Positions 21,730-32,451 of a DNA stretch of 48,179 nucleotides are shown in pieces. How positions within the stretch are numbered: the stretch's first letter is position 1; every line of letters begins with the position of its first letter. Origin of the DNA: Darksidea phi (taxonomy: Eukaryota > Ascomycota > Dothideomycetes > Pleosporales > Lentitheciaceae); the NCBI GenBank assembly GCA_030770425.1, contig JASJFT010000289.1:1-48179 (forward strand), in the 5' to 3' direction. The notes under the pieces were generated by a model. The model saw nothing but the letters and a program-made list of their open reading frames with translations, did no database searches and was not told the origin of the DNA. The translations under genes and the position numbers were made by a program.

Positions 21730-24700
21730 GATAGTGAGAATTTGGAACCCGGTCCGGGGACTTTTGACGCAGTCACAAATCCTGGTGATGTGCTGGTCGA
21801 GGCTGTCTGCTTCTCAGCTTTGGCTTGGCATTGCGTAGCCGGAATCGTACAGGTACGGTACTGCTCAAAAGTGTGCACCGCGGTCAAGCTGGTGTCTGAA
21901 AAATCGTACCTAAATAGGCCTCAAAATGAGCCCCAACAGGAGCCTCAAGTGCCTTGAGGAAGAGACGAAAGGCTTCTAGGACCCCGCCCTCTTAACTTTT
22001 CACGCGGAATTCACGTGCAACCTACGCCACACTCTACGCCACTGTTTCTGATTGCTTTAGGTATAGCGTACATGAAATTTACTTGCTTGCGCGTCTTTCT
22101 CGGGGACACGCATTTATGGAACTCTTGTATCTCGACGCGTCTCCTACTGGGTGCCGCGAGGTTTGCGCTATAATCACACGTCTCCGGCGGAGCTTTGGTC
22201 GCTTAGAGTTTGCACAGCCACAGGCATGAGAGCCACAACCCCACTTTGCGGCTGGTAGCCGTGGTGGCCGTCCTCCGTCCAGGCAGCATGTCGCCCCACC
22301 AACCCATTCTCGGCGCGATGCCGCGAGGCTCATACTACCTATACTTGTCCACCATCAAAACACAGATTGAATACCCCGACAACTGGACTCCGTTAAAGTC
22401 ACGCGGTATTCTACTCTAAATGAGGACAGGGCGAGCAGAAAATTGACAGTGGAGAGCGATGGAGGAAAGTCGATTACCCGCCCGCAACCGAGCGGAGAAG
22501 TAGTATAGAAACATAAAGATCGCAGCATCAAGTATCATGAGGGAAACGGCAATCTATCTCCACATAGCAGGGGCCGGTCGCGGGCGTTCGAATTATTGTC
22601 ATGCAACCCTCCACATTAAAGCCACCGCAGCTTCAGCATCAGACACAGGTGTCTGTTCCGCGCATGGCGTCCTCAGCGTGCCTGGCTTCGGCAACTGCAA
22701 CGGCTCCAACAAGTGCAACCCTTCTGTTGCTGTTATTGAGAACTACCGTCACGTAGCTACTCAGTTCCGCGATAGTGTAACTATGTTTGTCATGGACATC
22801 CACTTCTTCGGACAACTGCTTCAATAACCCTAAAGAAGAGACTTGCGTGGTGAGGCGAAAAGCTATGCTAACGAATGTCTGCAACGGCGCCTATCCGGTC
22901 AAGGACGTGAGGACGGCAAGAATATCTATAAGGTTTTACATTTACGCGGAGGCAAATTGCGAGGATTGCGGTGAATAGGCAGATTCTAGAGCGTTAGTGA
23001 ATATTTGGAACGCCGTCTTGCATTGAGATAATGATTGGAGGGGAGAAGCACTGCCATGGTCACTCCAGACTCGTGGCTGTTAGGCTCGGAAGGCTTGAGG
23101 GCCACCAAGAGGAGTAACATCATGATTGTTGTTGTGCCCTAAATTTTTTTTCTTTGCAAGCCCTGCCTTGTTTTCATTCTACACAAATATCGATAGTGTG
23201 AAATATGATGCTATTAACTAGGTCTATCAGCTATACAATTTACCAGCGAGAATTTTGCCAGCACCATTCTCACCCCGGCAAAACGACGAGTTCAGCTCAG
23301 ACGTCTCCATATCTCGTACCCTTGTCCCTACCCTTACTTTCTGCTTGAACGTACTCGTAAAGGTAATCCACTGCTGGAATTTTTGAATGCATCTGATCTA
23401 GGGTATCGAATTGTAAGCTAGAATGATAAGCCTGTTGATTGAGTCTCACGTCTCAAAAATAATTAGCATTGGAAGAGGCGGGAATTTTTTTCTCTCACAT
23501 GTATCTTAGAGGTGACTTGTAGACAGAATACGGTGGCCGGTGGTAGCCCAGGCCCATTTAAGAACACAACCGCGTTGCCGGCAATTACGATGGCTGTAAA
23601 CGTAATTGGAAGAATGTGAACTCCAGCCCTCGTAGGAGCGAACAGCCCATATTGACTAATGACAAATTTTGCTGCTTCTTATCTGCTAGATGTGCCTCGA
23701 TCCTTCCAACGCCATCTTATGACTGATAGTTTTGAGCCCGACCGATCTTAACAACGAGTGTATTGCAATCTTAGGTCGACTCTGCAGCTGTTCTATCGTC
23801 CGGCGTTGACGTATTCCCTATCTCATTGATTGCGCTCGGCGCTTGAAGTGGCGAGGAGAGGGGGGATGCCGCACTATTCACCACAGTTGGGGGTGTAGAT
23901 GTGCGATCCCGGTATTTCTGTGAGCTTTACGCGCTAAATAGGGATATATAAATGAACACGATCCATTAAGCTACAGAAAGCGAGCTGAGCCAACTTGAGA
24001 CGACGCGGAATGGGAGCAGGCGGTTTCGTCATCTATCTGCAGACTAGGCAAACGATATGTAACTAGCTTGTCTTTGCTGAACATCAAAATATAGTAGTCA
24101 GAGTGCGAATGTATTTGTTTTTACTTTGTCCGGGCGCGCTAAACGGGTCAGTTTTGATGCATCCGAAGCAAGTTTACTCCACGGATTTACAAGAGAGACA
24201 AAAGCTCAGCCAACCAAGCGTCGGAAAAGCGGCTAAAGGAAGTAAAAGTGCTGCATATATATTCTTGACCTAGCCGGATGTATGTGCACCAAACACACGA
24301 GAGCGTAGGGGCCAAATAGAACAAGACTGTGCCAGAGGACAACATAGCCTCGATTCATCGCCACGCTGCTACGAATGTCTCCGTGGTACCGGAGAGCAAA
24401 ATAATAGGCGGGCGAGTCCACTTCCTGTCAGATACTTGATTGTTGGCTAGATGTTGCGATAGCGGATTTCATTCGTTCGTTATAGCACCTTCTAGAAAAT
24501 TCCTGAAATGATAGCTTAAACCCATCTAGTGCGACTGCCCTGAATTATTTGGTGACATCCATAGCCAGTAGTCCCAGCTCTCAAAATTTGCGCTCTTCCA
24601 AGACCATATAAAAAGAGTGTGATGAATTTCCAACAAACATGAAGCCACTGGTGTCATAACATCTAACACTTTGGTGGACAAGTGGTTCCTCAACCTGAGC

Positions 24701-24733
24701 GTATTAGTATTTCCAAGTTGCTGTTCAAAAGAT
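21730..24733. other. 3-kb gene-poor interval between the HET and Clr5-ankyrin genes
   Basis: Apart from one weak cysteine-rich relic (22600-22978), I see no supported gene on either strand. The interval contains many stops in all frames, several poly-T runs (for example near 23150 and 23485) and no clear repeat array. Confidence 0.4.
22600..22978 (+). pseudogene. Possible relic of a small secreted cysteine-rich protein
   Basis: Two plus-strand fragments in different frames (about 22600-22826 and about 22830-22978) are unusually Cys-rich for this region. The first contains a Cys-x5-Cys element (NCNGSNKC); the second has four cysteines and ends with CEDCGE before a stop. The spacing faintly recalls the KP4-like family of small secreted fungal toxins. 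There is no convincing signal peptide, the fragments are separated by a frame change, and the resemblance is from memory. A chance pair of frames is a real alternative. Confidence 0.18.
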
Positions 24734-27700
24734 TTATGAACAGAAGGATCCGTCAAACTTACCTTTGTAGCCCCGAAGTATGTCTGCAATCACAAAATGA
24801 CCGTTTCCCTCCGCGAACTCTATTGCACTATCATACCCCGTAATTCCTGGGATCATACATGTAGCGCCGAATGTCAATAGTAGTTGCACAGTATCCAGGC
24901 GCCCGTGTTCTGCTGCACCATCCAGAGCCATCCGGCCTTCGCTTGCAGACGGCAGTGCGTTGACATATGCACCCTTATCAATCAAGAGCATGACAATCTT
25001 GATATTGCCCACGCTAGCAGCGCCTTGAAGTGCTGTAATCCCTCCATGTTCTGCAGGTGGAGCATTGATATCCGCACCCTTCTCGATGAGTAACGCCATC
25101 ATCTCCGAGCTTGGTGCCTCGCTGCTGCAGAGTGCCTGTAGAGCGGTGCGTCCATATCTTGGGGCTACAGGGGCAGAGATATCAGCTCCCGCTTCGAGAA
25201 GAAGTGAAATCAGTTCTCTGGCTCCTTTGCCACGTCCGCAGGCTGCTTGCAGTGCAGTTCGCCCGTGATCTGGCGCCGCAATTGCGTTGACATAGGCCCC
25301 CTTTTTCAGCAGCTCTTTCGCAATTTCTAGCCTGCCGCTCTCCGCTGCTGCTTGGAGAGGTGTTCGCGCCATTTTCCCTCCACCAATCTGATGAATATCT
25401 GCCCCCAAATTCAAGAAAAGGCGAATTTGATCGTCAAGACCGCGATTGAGAATGGCTGTGGTGAGTGCTGTGTTCCAGTTTGCACTGGGATCCCGACGTA
25501 TTGGGCCGTTGAGATCTGCTCCAGCGTCCAGAAGCGCTCGTATCATCTCCGTTATATCTTCAGACTCTAGATATATTATTATGTCTTCGTCGCCGACTAA
25601 AAGTTCTAGCAAAGTCGCGTCCCGATTGTTTGCAAATTCTTTCACATCCGCGCCCTTTTGCAATAGAAAGTTGAGCGCGTCGAGCCGAAACCACCTCACA
25701 GCTTCTCCAAGAGCAGTAAAAGAAGCCCCTTCATCTATTTCATCGAAAAAATCTCCGGCATCGACCATATATTCAAGCATTTCCACGGTTCCATAACGTA
25801 CCGTCAGTTGCAGTGGCGTACACATTTCATCGAAACCCCTCACATATATGACAGAGTTTAGGTCAAGGCTCTGATCTACTAGGAACTCGAAAGTCTCGAT
25901 AGAAGCGTTATTATCGCCGAAGTTCGTGAGGAATTCGATGAAGGTGTCATCCCACAAGAACCATTCATTTTCCAGATACTCTTTCAGGCATCCTTCGTTC
26001 ACGCCATCTATTACAGCTTTCTCTATAGCTTCCCCAATGAGATCATTCATATCCGTAGCATCCAGAGTCGAAAAATCCGCGCCAAGCTGTCCTAGCTTGG
26101 TCAAGACCTCAAAATTTTTCTTCCGGGCAGCTGCTACCAGGAGCTCATCCAGGTCCAGCGACCATATCACCCATTCTTCATCCAGGATAGTACGAATTTC
26201 CTCTATTAGGCCCCTTTTTATGCCGGCAGATATAGCATGGTGCAATAAGGCGCCATCATCGTCCTCATCAGGGCACCGCTTGCAAGCAAAGTATGCCTGT
26301 AATGCCCCGCGTCCGGCATTGGCGGCCGACAAAATTCCAGAGGTGGTCCAGAAGAGTTTGGCAAACCGGCTATACGGTAAGAGTATGTCGTAACACTGCC
26401 GTCTGTTGAAGAAAGTCCATTCGAGTATTGTTTCGTCCCCGGGCGAGTTTCGATCGCAGTCGGCATCCACGCCACTATTAAGTAGGGAACGAATCTTTTC
26501 CAAATCATTGTCTGAGCATGCTTTCCTTAAGGCAATTTCGCCTTCGCTCCGTGGCGGCTCTGTGAGTCCACAGAGCACTCGAAGAACGTTCTGCTGGCTA
26601 TACTCTTTAGCTAGCGCAAACGGAGTTCGATTGAACGGGTCGTCTGATCCAAGCTTAGGATTTCTCTGAACTTCAGTCCGTAGCAATAACAAGGCAAGGG
26701 GCTCGTTTCTACGACGAATAGCCAATTGAAGACAGCGGCCGCCGGTTGGCCCAGTCAGAATGGTGCGATCCAGGCCACAACACAGTATACGTTCCACTAG
26801 GGTGTCGCCCCGACCAGATGCATATCCTTGTGAAATGCTCTCCAGTAACCTGCAAGAAAAGGCTCGAATGGTTGGTGATCTCAATCTGAAGAGCCGCTCA
26901 AACAAATGGTCGTGGCCTGCATCGAAGACCTGTTTGATAAAAGCTACCAAATCATAATCAGGCAGTAAATTGTTGGCGGCCAGAAACAATCTAACGCTGG
27001 CTAATTGAATGGTGGAGGATCCCTTTGAAACGGTAGTCCGGACCTGGGAACCGTTCGAAACGTCCATACGGAAAGGTCCGGGCATGACCTCTTCCAAATC
27101 GAAGCCGGCTCCACGCTGCTTTTCTAATGCTGTGACTGCATCTATGACATTTTCTGCTTTCTCACAGGTTAATAATCTCGCTTGTTGATCAGGTTGCTCG
27201 CCGTTGAGATGCTCTACCACACTCTGCACTGAACTTGTCGGGTCACCTAAGGTCCATGTCAGCCAACGAATTTTCAGCATATTTCAAAAAAAATGCGTAC
27301 CGAAACTGCACAGTGAAGCATGAAATTTGAACCAAGGAAGGCCTTGGAGCGAAAATGCATCTCTCGTTGCCCAGAAAGGGAGCATGCACGCGGTATTGTT
27401 CCAAGATGTAGAATTCAACAACGTCAAGTCGTCGTTTGATGAGCGCGTCCAAGACACACTCCAGCCTCCCTGAGAAGCACCTAGGCCGAGGTTTGAAGAG
27501 GAGTGCCAGGGTGTCAGATCGATGTGGCCAGAGCTTGGTTCTTGCTTGGCTAGTATCAGTTAGTTATATAATCCCTGTTACTGACTCTCGTGAGTTTTCA
27601 TTGAGCAACCTACGCATTAATGGTCGAGAAGAGAACCTGGCGCTTGCTTTCTTGTTCTGCACGACATAGTCGGCCGAGATCATTTTGGGGCTTCTGATTG

Positions 27701-28179
27701 CTACGCCATATGACAATTCATGGCCTGCGTAGAAGGAAGTTAGTGATTTGACAGCCGACTGCGTCCGCTTCCTTACCCTTATCGCCGGATGCATGGGACC
27801 TGCTTCGCATAATCTCCTTCTTCACCTTCTTTGGTGGAAGCTGGGTTCCGTGATAGAACACATCACTATCTTTTCCTTCTTCACGCTTCCGCTTCCCAAC
27901 GATATCGCCAATAATCCCCCAATCAACTCCCCGTAGCTTCTTGCGATAGTTCCATTCTCTGAACTTGGCTTCGTACTCCCATTTTCTGTCTTCAGGTCAG
28001 CGTTGAGCCTTCTACGGTGTACAGTGTACTTACTCTGCGTGGAATTGGTGAGAATCAGCCATAAACTTCATTAAATGTTCTAGCTTTCTGTTCTCTCCGA
28101 GCCACAAGCTGCGCAATAGCTCCCTATGTGTTTCCCAACGAGAGCTGTCTCCAGCCTGATGGGATCGGGAAGGTGGCAT
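24734..28179 (-). CDS. Clr5-domain ankyrin-repeat protein
   Basis: Five exons on the minus strand, 28179-28034, 27985-27777, 27724-27614, 27549-27301 and 27246-24734, join in phase to give 1075 residues. Residues about 15-70 form a Clr5 domain (PF14420: WETHRELLRSLWLGENRKLE, then HQFHAEKWEYEAKFREWNYRK across the first splice). A poorly conserved Ser/Asn-rich linker follows. The C-terminal half has ankyrin repeats, clearest at about 864-1065, where six units of about 35 residues show TALQAA...LLLEAGADI patterns. Clr5-ankyrin proteins are abundant in ascomycetes and of unknown function; the Clr5 N-terminus may bind nucleic acid or act as an adaptor. A GTAAGT donor at 24762 allows an alternative end with a further intron and an almost immediate stop (1067 residues). 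The first four exons are short and less certain than the last. Confidence 0.75.
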
Positions 28180-28738
28180 TGCAGATGACTAGATTGGATA
28201 GGCAAAGAAGAGCGAAAGTAGGGAATGAGGACGATAAGGATATACAAAAAGATGTCGATCCACGGCGGCATTGACCGCCTCTTATAGAGGAAGCGGAGGC
28301 AGCTCAGGACAGAAGAGCGAAGTCTTGGCGAGAATGGTGTGCAACTCCCATTGGTCACTGAGCGAACCAAAACCTGAATGACCTGTGATTGGCACAAAGC
28401 GAAACCCAGTACCATGAAGATTTTGGCGACTCAGCCTCAGCACTGACATAACACCATTGGTCGCGATCATGTCCAAAACCTGAAGCCCCCTTCATTGGTT
28501 CAAAAACCTAAGGCCTGAGAACAGCTACACGCCAGAACCTGCATGACATGTAAAACCCCCGGATCTCCGTCTAAAGCTAGAAGTCGATCCAACCTTTTCT
28601 TCACTCTGTAAAAACGTTTCCCTCCTAAGCCTCACTTGAAATTTCCGAACCACCTATCTACCCTCCTATCTCAAAGTAACCGTCAATCCCACTTATATTT
28701 CCATCTACGAGATTAAAGCGCACCGATCACCTACACCG

Positions 28739-29175
28739 ATGGCGCCTTCAGCACCACCACTTGAACCGGGAGACAAAATCAACCTCATTGCCCTCATATG
28801 CGGGGTCGTCCTATCTGTTATCGCAATTACCATTGCAATCGCCACCTGCCGCAGGACAAAACCAAAATCCCGTCCTAAGAAAGGTGCGTTGAAAGCTCCG
28901 ACCCGCCACCAATATTCTCACTGACTGTTGTACAGCGTACTCGCACCAAGGAGGCGAAGAGCTGACGGTCGCCTTTGCAATAGCGCATAGACGACGTCCG
29001 CGAAGAAAGAACTCTCGTCTTGCTTAGCCTTTTAGGCTACGAAGCGTCGTCCGTTATCCAATTCCGATACACCTTCCAAGGCTATCCCTTCACATTTAGG
29101 ATGGAGGACATCTGGTCCATGGATGGATATAAAGGGCAATATTTTGCGAGGCAGCTTCTGGGCTTGCACTCGTAG
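28739..29175 (+). CDS. Small membrane protein, possibly truncated by an in-frame TAG
   Basis: Exon 1 (28739-28883) encodes a Pro-rich start, a transmembrane helix (INLIALICGVVLSVIAITIAIA) and a basic stretch (CRRTKPKSRPKK). Splicing to 28991 (107-bp intron) gives DDVREERTLVLLSLLGYEAS and on to a TAG at 29173-29175, for 109 residues. The same frame stays open for 46 more codons to a TGA at 29314-29316, with similar, plausible protein composition. This suggests a former CAG (Gln) codon turned TAG. An alternative acceptor at 28936 would instead give a 78-residue protein ending at 29027. I recognise no family. Exon 1 and the helix are the most secure part. Confidence 0.4.
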
Positions 29176-29481
29176 TCGGGGCAGGCTGTATTTGACGCAT
29201 ATTCAACGGTGGCTAGGGAGAGAGTGGAAGGTCATCGTGAAATAGAGCGTTGCTTACTCTACTTTTTCTCCCAGACTTTCAGTGCTGTTACCATCGCAAT
29301 GTGTAAGAACTTGTGAAAGCCTTCAAACAATGGATTAGTTACCCGCGCCGCAAAATTGTGCTCCTCTTGGTGCTAAGCACCTGCTCCTTCACTGCAGCTT
29401 CCCAGCTCTTCCCGCGTCACGATTATCCACCCCGCCTCAAAACCGTGGTCTCGACTGCTCGCCGCTCGAGAACACACAACA

Positions 29482-30453
29482 ATGCCATCGGATATTGCTA
29501 ACACTCAGAAGTTAGCTACGAACCCAAACGACGCCATGCCTACGCTTCCCACCTACCAACCACCATGGTTCACCCTTCCCGACAAGCTCAAAGTACGCAT
29601 TCTTAAGTACTGCGACCTCATCCTCGACAAGCCGCTGCGACCCCTGACCCCCGACTTCCTACTTAGTGTAGGTTTCGTATGCCGCGACTTCAACAGGATT
29701 GCGAGCGATATATTCTATATGAACCAAGAAATATCAAAGCGGATACTTCTCCATTGCGCCCAGTCGACATGTTCGAGCTTTTCGCAACCTTTGACGGCAC
29801 ACTTGTAAGGGCGGTCGTGCTTGTCCATGTGTTTACTGCGTCGATGGTTCGTGCTTGTCCATGTGTTTAATGCGTAGATGGTTCATGCTTGTCCATGTGT
29901 TTACTGCGTAGATGGTTAGCGAGAGTTGCTTCAAATTGAGAGGGAAGGACTTGCCTCTATTCACACTTGCGATTTTTCGAGTGTAATGGAGATAGCGTAG
30001 GGCATGCGCAAGGCAACCAAAGTAGGTCCGATTCATTGATTGCTTTCTAGAGAAATGAGCGGAGACTTCTTCGGACTGGGGGATCTCATGGGTGCAAGCC
30101 ACGGTGCGCCGCAGTCGAAGGTCCCCAGGAAGTTTCCCTGAGAGGAAAAGTGGAGCAGCACTGTGAAGGGCAGTGGGAATAAGGACGCCCTGAAGTGGCA
30201 AAACTATTTCCCGGACCTCGATAAGCTGAAAGTCACTCTGACAACCAGCGAACCAGACCATGAGTGCTTACATGGGTCGACTTTCACAGTTGCTACTTTT
30301 CCTGATCGCCTTCGAGATGCACGCATCGCTTTTCACGCCACGAGTGTGGAAGTTGTTGTTCAGGGCACGATCTGTGGCAATATCTGCCCTTATAAATGTA
30401 CTGAGGGCGTTGCGAGCGCGATCTGCAAAATGATCAATGACGCAATACATTAG
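29482..30453 (+). pseudogene. Relic of an F-box-like gene
   Basis: The 5' fragment (29482-29808, ATG start) has an F-box-like segment: PPWFTLPDKLKVRILKYCDL, then FVCRDFNRIASDIFYMN. The 3' fragment (about 30163-30453) has the C-terminal motif common in such fungal proteins (KWQNYFPDLDKLKVTL, then DRLRDARIAFHATSVEVVV). Both lie in the same frame, but the roughly 350 bp between them hold many stops and a 3 x 34 bp tandem repeat, so no full-length product is possible. A 142-codon minus-strand frame covers the middle (29833-30261) and may mark an inverted or unrelated insert. Confidence 0.45.
29817..29918. repeat. Tandem repeat, 3 x 34 bp
   Basis: Three consecutive 34-bp units begin at 29817, 29851 and 29885. 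Each contains CTTGTCCATGTGTTTA followed by MTGCGTMGATGGTT; units differ at only a few positions. The unit length is not a multiple of three, so the repeat breaks any reading frame through it. It sits in the middle of the F-box relic. Confidence 0.85.
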
Positions 30454-30980
30454 CGAATGGAACAGGAGGTACGAACTGTTAGTTGGATCGGGGATCACTG
30501 CTTGAAAGAAGAGCGACGAAATCGATCGTGTTCGATAGTAAACTCGGTGGAGAGCTACTAAAGTTCATGTCGGTACCTGTGTGCATTCTCCGTGCGAGTT
30601 GATCATTTCGTGCGCCTGTGGACCCCTCAATCTTTCGTTCCCGAGCCCTCTTTTCCAATTGACGCCTGTGTATCTTTATTGTAACAGCCTCAGAGAGGCA
30701 ACGTCGCTTCCCTCATCGACTTCAGGTGTTTCTAGCGAAACCTTAAACGCTTCACGGACTCGCTCAGCACGTGGACATTGTACATCCTCCGGTCGCCTCT
30801 TTGCAGCCATCATTTCTAAAGCGCGAAATTTTCGAAAAGAGTGCCTAGAGTCTTTCTCCGAGAGGCCGCGATGAGGAGGTTGCTGCGTGCTGTGTCGTCG
30901 TGCGTCTATTCACGCCCGGCCGTGGCTGAGTAAGCATATGCCGCATCGCCAAAGCCCGCCATGCCCGTTTATGTAACATC
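30454..30980. other. Gene-free interval
   Basis: Short frames only. A minus-strand run of about 45 codons near 30685-30820 (starting MMAAKRRPEDVQC) has no recognisable domain. Confidence 0.35.
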
Positions 30981-32028
30981 TCAATCCATCCACCCCCTAT
31001 CAGGCCACCCGTCCGTGCCAGGTCCAACTTCAGGCCATCCCTTGGGAATTGTTGCATATTTCGGCAATATATACCTCTTCTCGCACCCTTCGCGGCTGCA
31101 TGTCAAATTGCACAGGCCGAACACTTCGCAGAAGCACTGACCAGCATCTTGACAGTCCACTGCGTCCATGCCGAAGATGATATGCCACATATACTCTATG
31201 ATACGGCCACTGACCTGATCATCCAACTCCGTTCGAAGGAGCCAATCGCGCATTTGCTCATATTGTTTCTTCGGCCTAGCACGCACGCGATCACGTGAGA
31301 CCGCGAACTGACTAGAGCAATGTGCGCCGATAACCTTTGGCACTTCCTGATCCGGGAAGAAGTGCCGAAAAACATCTGCGTAGGCCTTTTCAGCTCGAGA
31401 GCGGTCGTCGTTTGTCGATTTAGGATGCAGAGGGCTGAGCTCGGCGGGACATCCCATGGTCCACGAACAGCGTAGAGATACATAACCGCGCTTGTGGACA
31501 TGTTCGAGACGGAGCCGCTTGAGAACTGGGACGCCATCATACATGGGATCTTCGTTGTGCCACTGATAACGTAGGGCGTGAATGAAGATGGAGACATTAG
31601 GAAGGTCGTCGTAACGGTCGATAATATATCTGATCTTTGGTCAGCAGATTCATAGCTTTCGCTAGGAATCGGGCATCACCGTACGTGAGGAAAGGCATGG
31701 CCTCTCTTCCCTTGTTGACAGCAACAGTAAGCGGCGCAGCCGCATCGTTAACGACGTAAACATTCTTCTTCCAGCCATCGAAATATTCATGAAGCCAGCT
31801 AGTGTCATCACCAGAGAGACTCGCAACAACCAGCTCTTTCTCTTCCGGTTGCACAATCTCAGGTTTTGTAGCGGCATCAATAATCTCTTGATAGGGAGGA
31901 TGTGATGCAGGTGCCCGGAGGAAACGCGTCGAGAAACCGTACAGCAAGAGCAGTAGGAAGGCGGCACTGACGAGCACAAAAATCGGCCGTCGGTGACGGC
32001 GCCGCCAGTATAGTCTCATGGTATACAT
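30981..32028 (-). CDS. DUF3431 type II membrane protein
   Basis: Two exons on the minus strand, 32028-31685 and 31629-30981 (55-bp intron), give 330 residues. The N-terminus has a short basic cytosolic tail (YWRRRHRRP) followed by a signal anchor (IFVLVSAAFLLLLLYGF), giving a Golgi/secretory type II layout. The lumenal part fits DUF3431 (PF11913): 'ELVVASLSGDDTSWLHEYF', 'NKGREAMPFLT' joined by splicing to 'YIIDRYDDLPNVSIFIHALR', and a later 'CSSQFAVSRDRV' block typical of the family. DUF3431 members are glycosyltransferase-like proteins without a defined reaction. Cys-rich C-terminal residues may form disulphides. The next ATG, at 32019, is an alternative start. Confidence 0.85.
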
Positions 32029-32451
32029 TGTGGGGGGGCCCTAGATGGGGAAGGTCGTGTAGATGATGGTTTCGATGTGTGACGCGTGGTGGGCGGAAGA
32101 GGTCGGAAGATGATACGCTAACCGACAGGGCAAGCGTAACCGGGGATCGCAACCCTCCAGGCTCCCCAGCAATAACCTCCTTCCATGTCTTCACTCATAA
32201 CAAGGGGAGATGCATCAAAAGCCTAGATGCCAGTTCACGAAGTTTCTCGCTTGCAGAGTGCGGGAGTAGAGTCAGCTAGCCGACAAGTCACAGCCGGATG
32301 GCGGGGCCAATCGCGGGGCAGCAGTTCCGAACCTCGCCTCGTCCCATTTCTATCAAGACGACGGGCGCTTCCAGTCCTTACAAACGGCGCATACCCGGCC
32401 GCTACTCCTCCAACAGCGTTGAACCTCACCAATCGCTTCCAATCAACGAAG
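32029..32451. promoter_or_regulatory. Divergent upstream region, DUF3431 gene / PhyH gene
   Basis: A 423-bp interval between two outward-pointing starts. Its right half (from 32227) is also open in frame with the PhyH gene, so it is either 5' leader or an N-terminal extension. No clear TATA box was seen. Confidence 0.35.

Noticed and set aside
27243..27452. 69-codon minus-strand ATG frame as an upstream exon of the ankyrin gene
   Set aside because: Its phase does not join the next exon. Another frame of the same DNA splices in phase both upstream and downstream and connects to the Clr5 domain.
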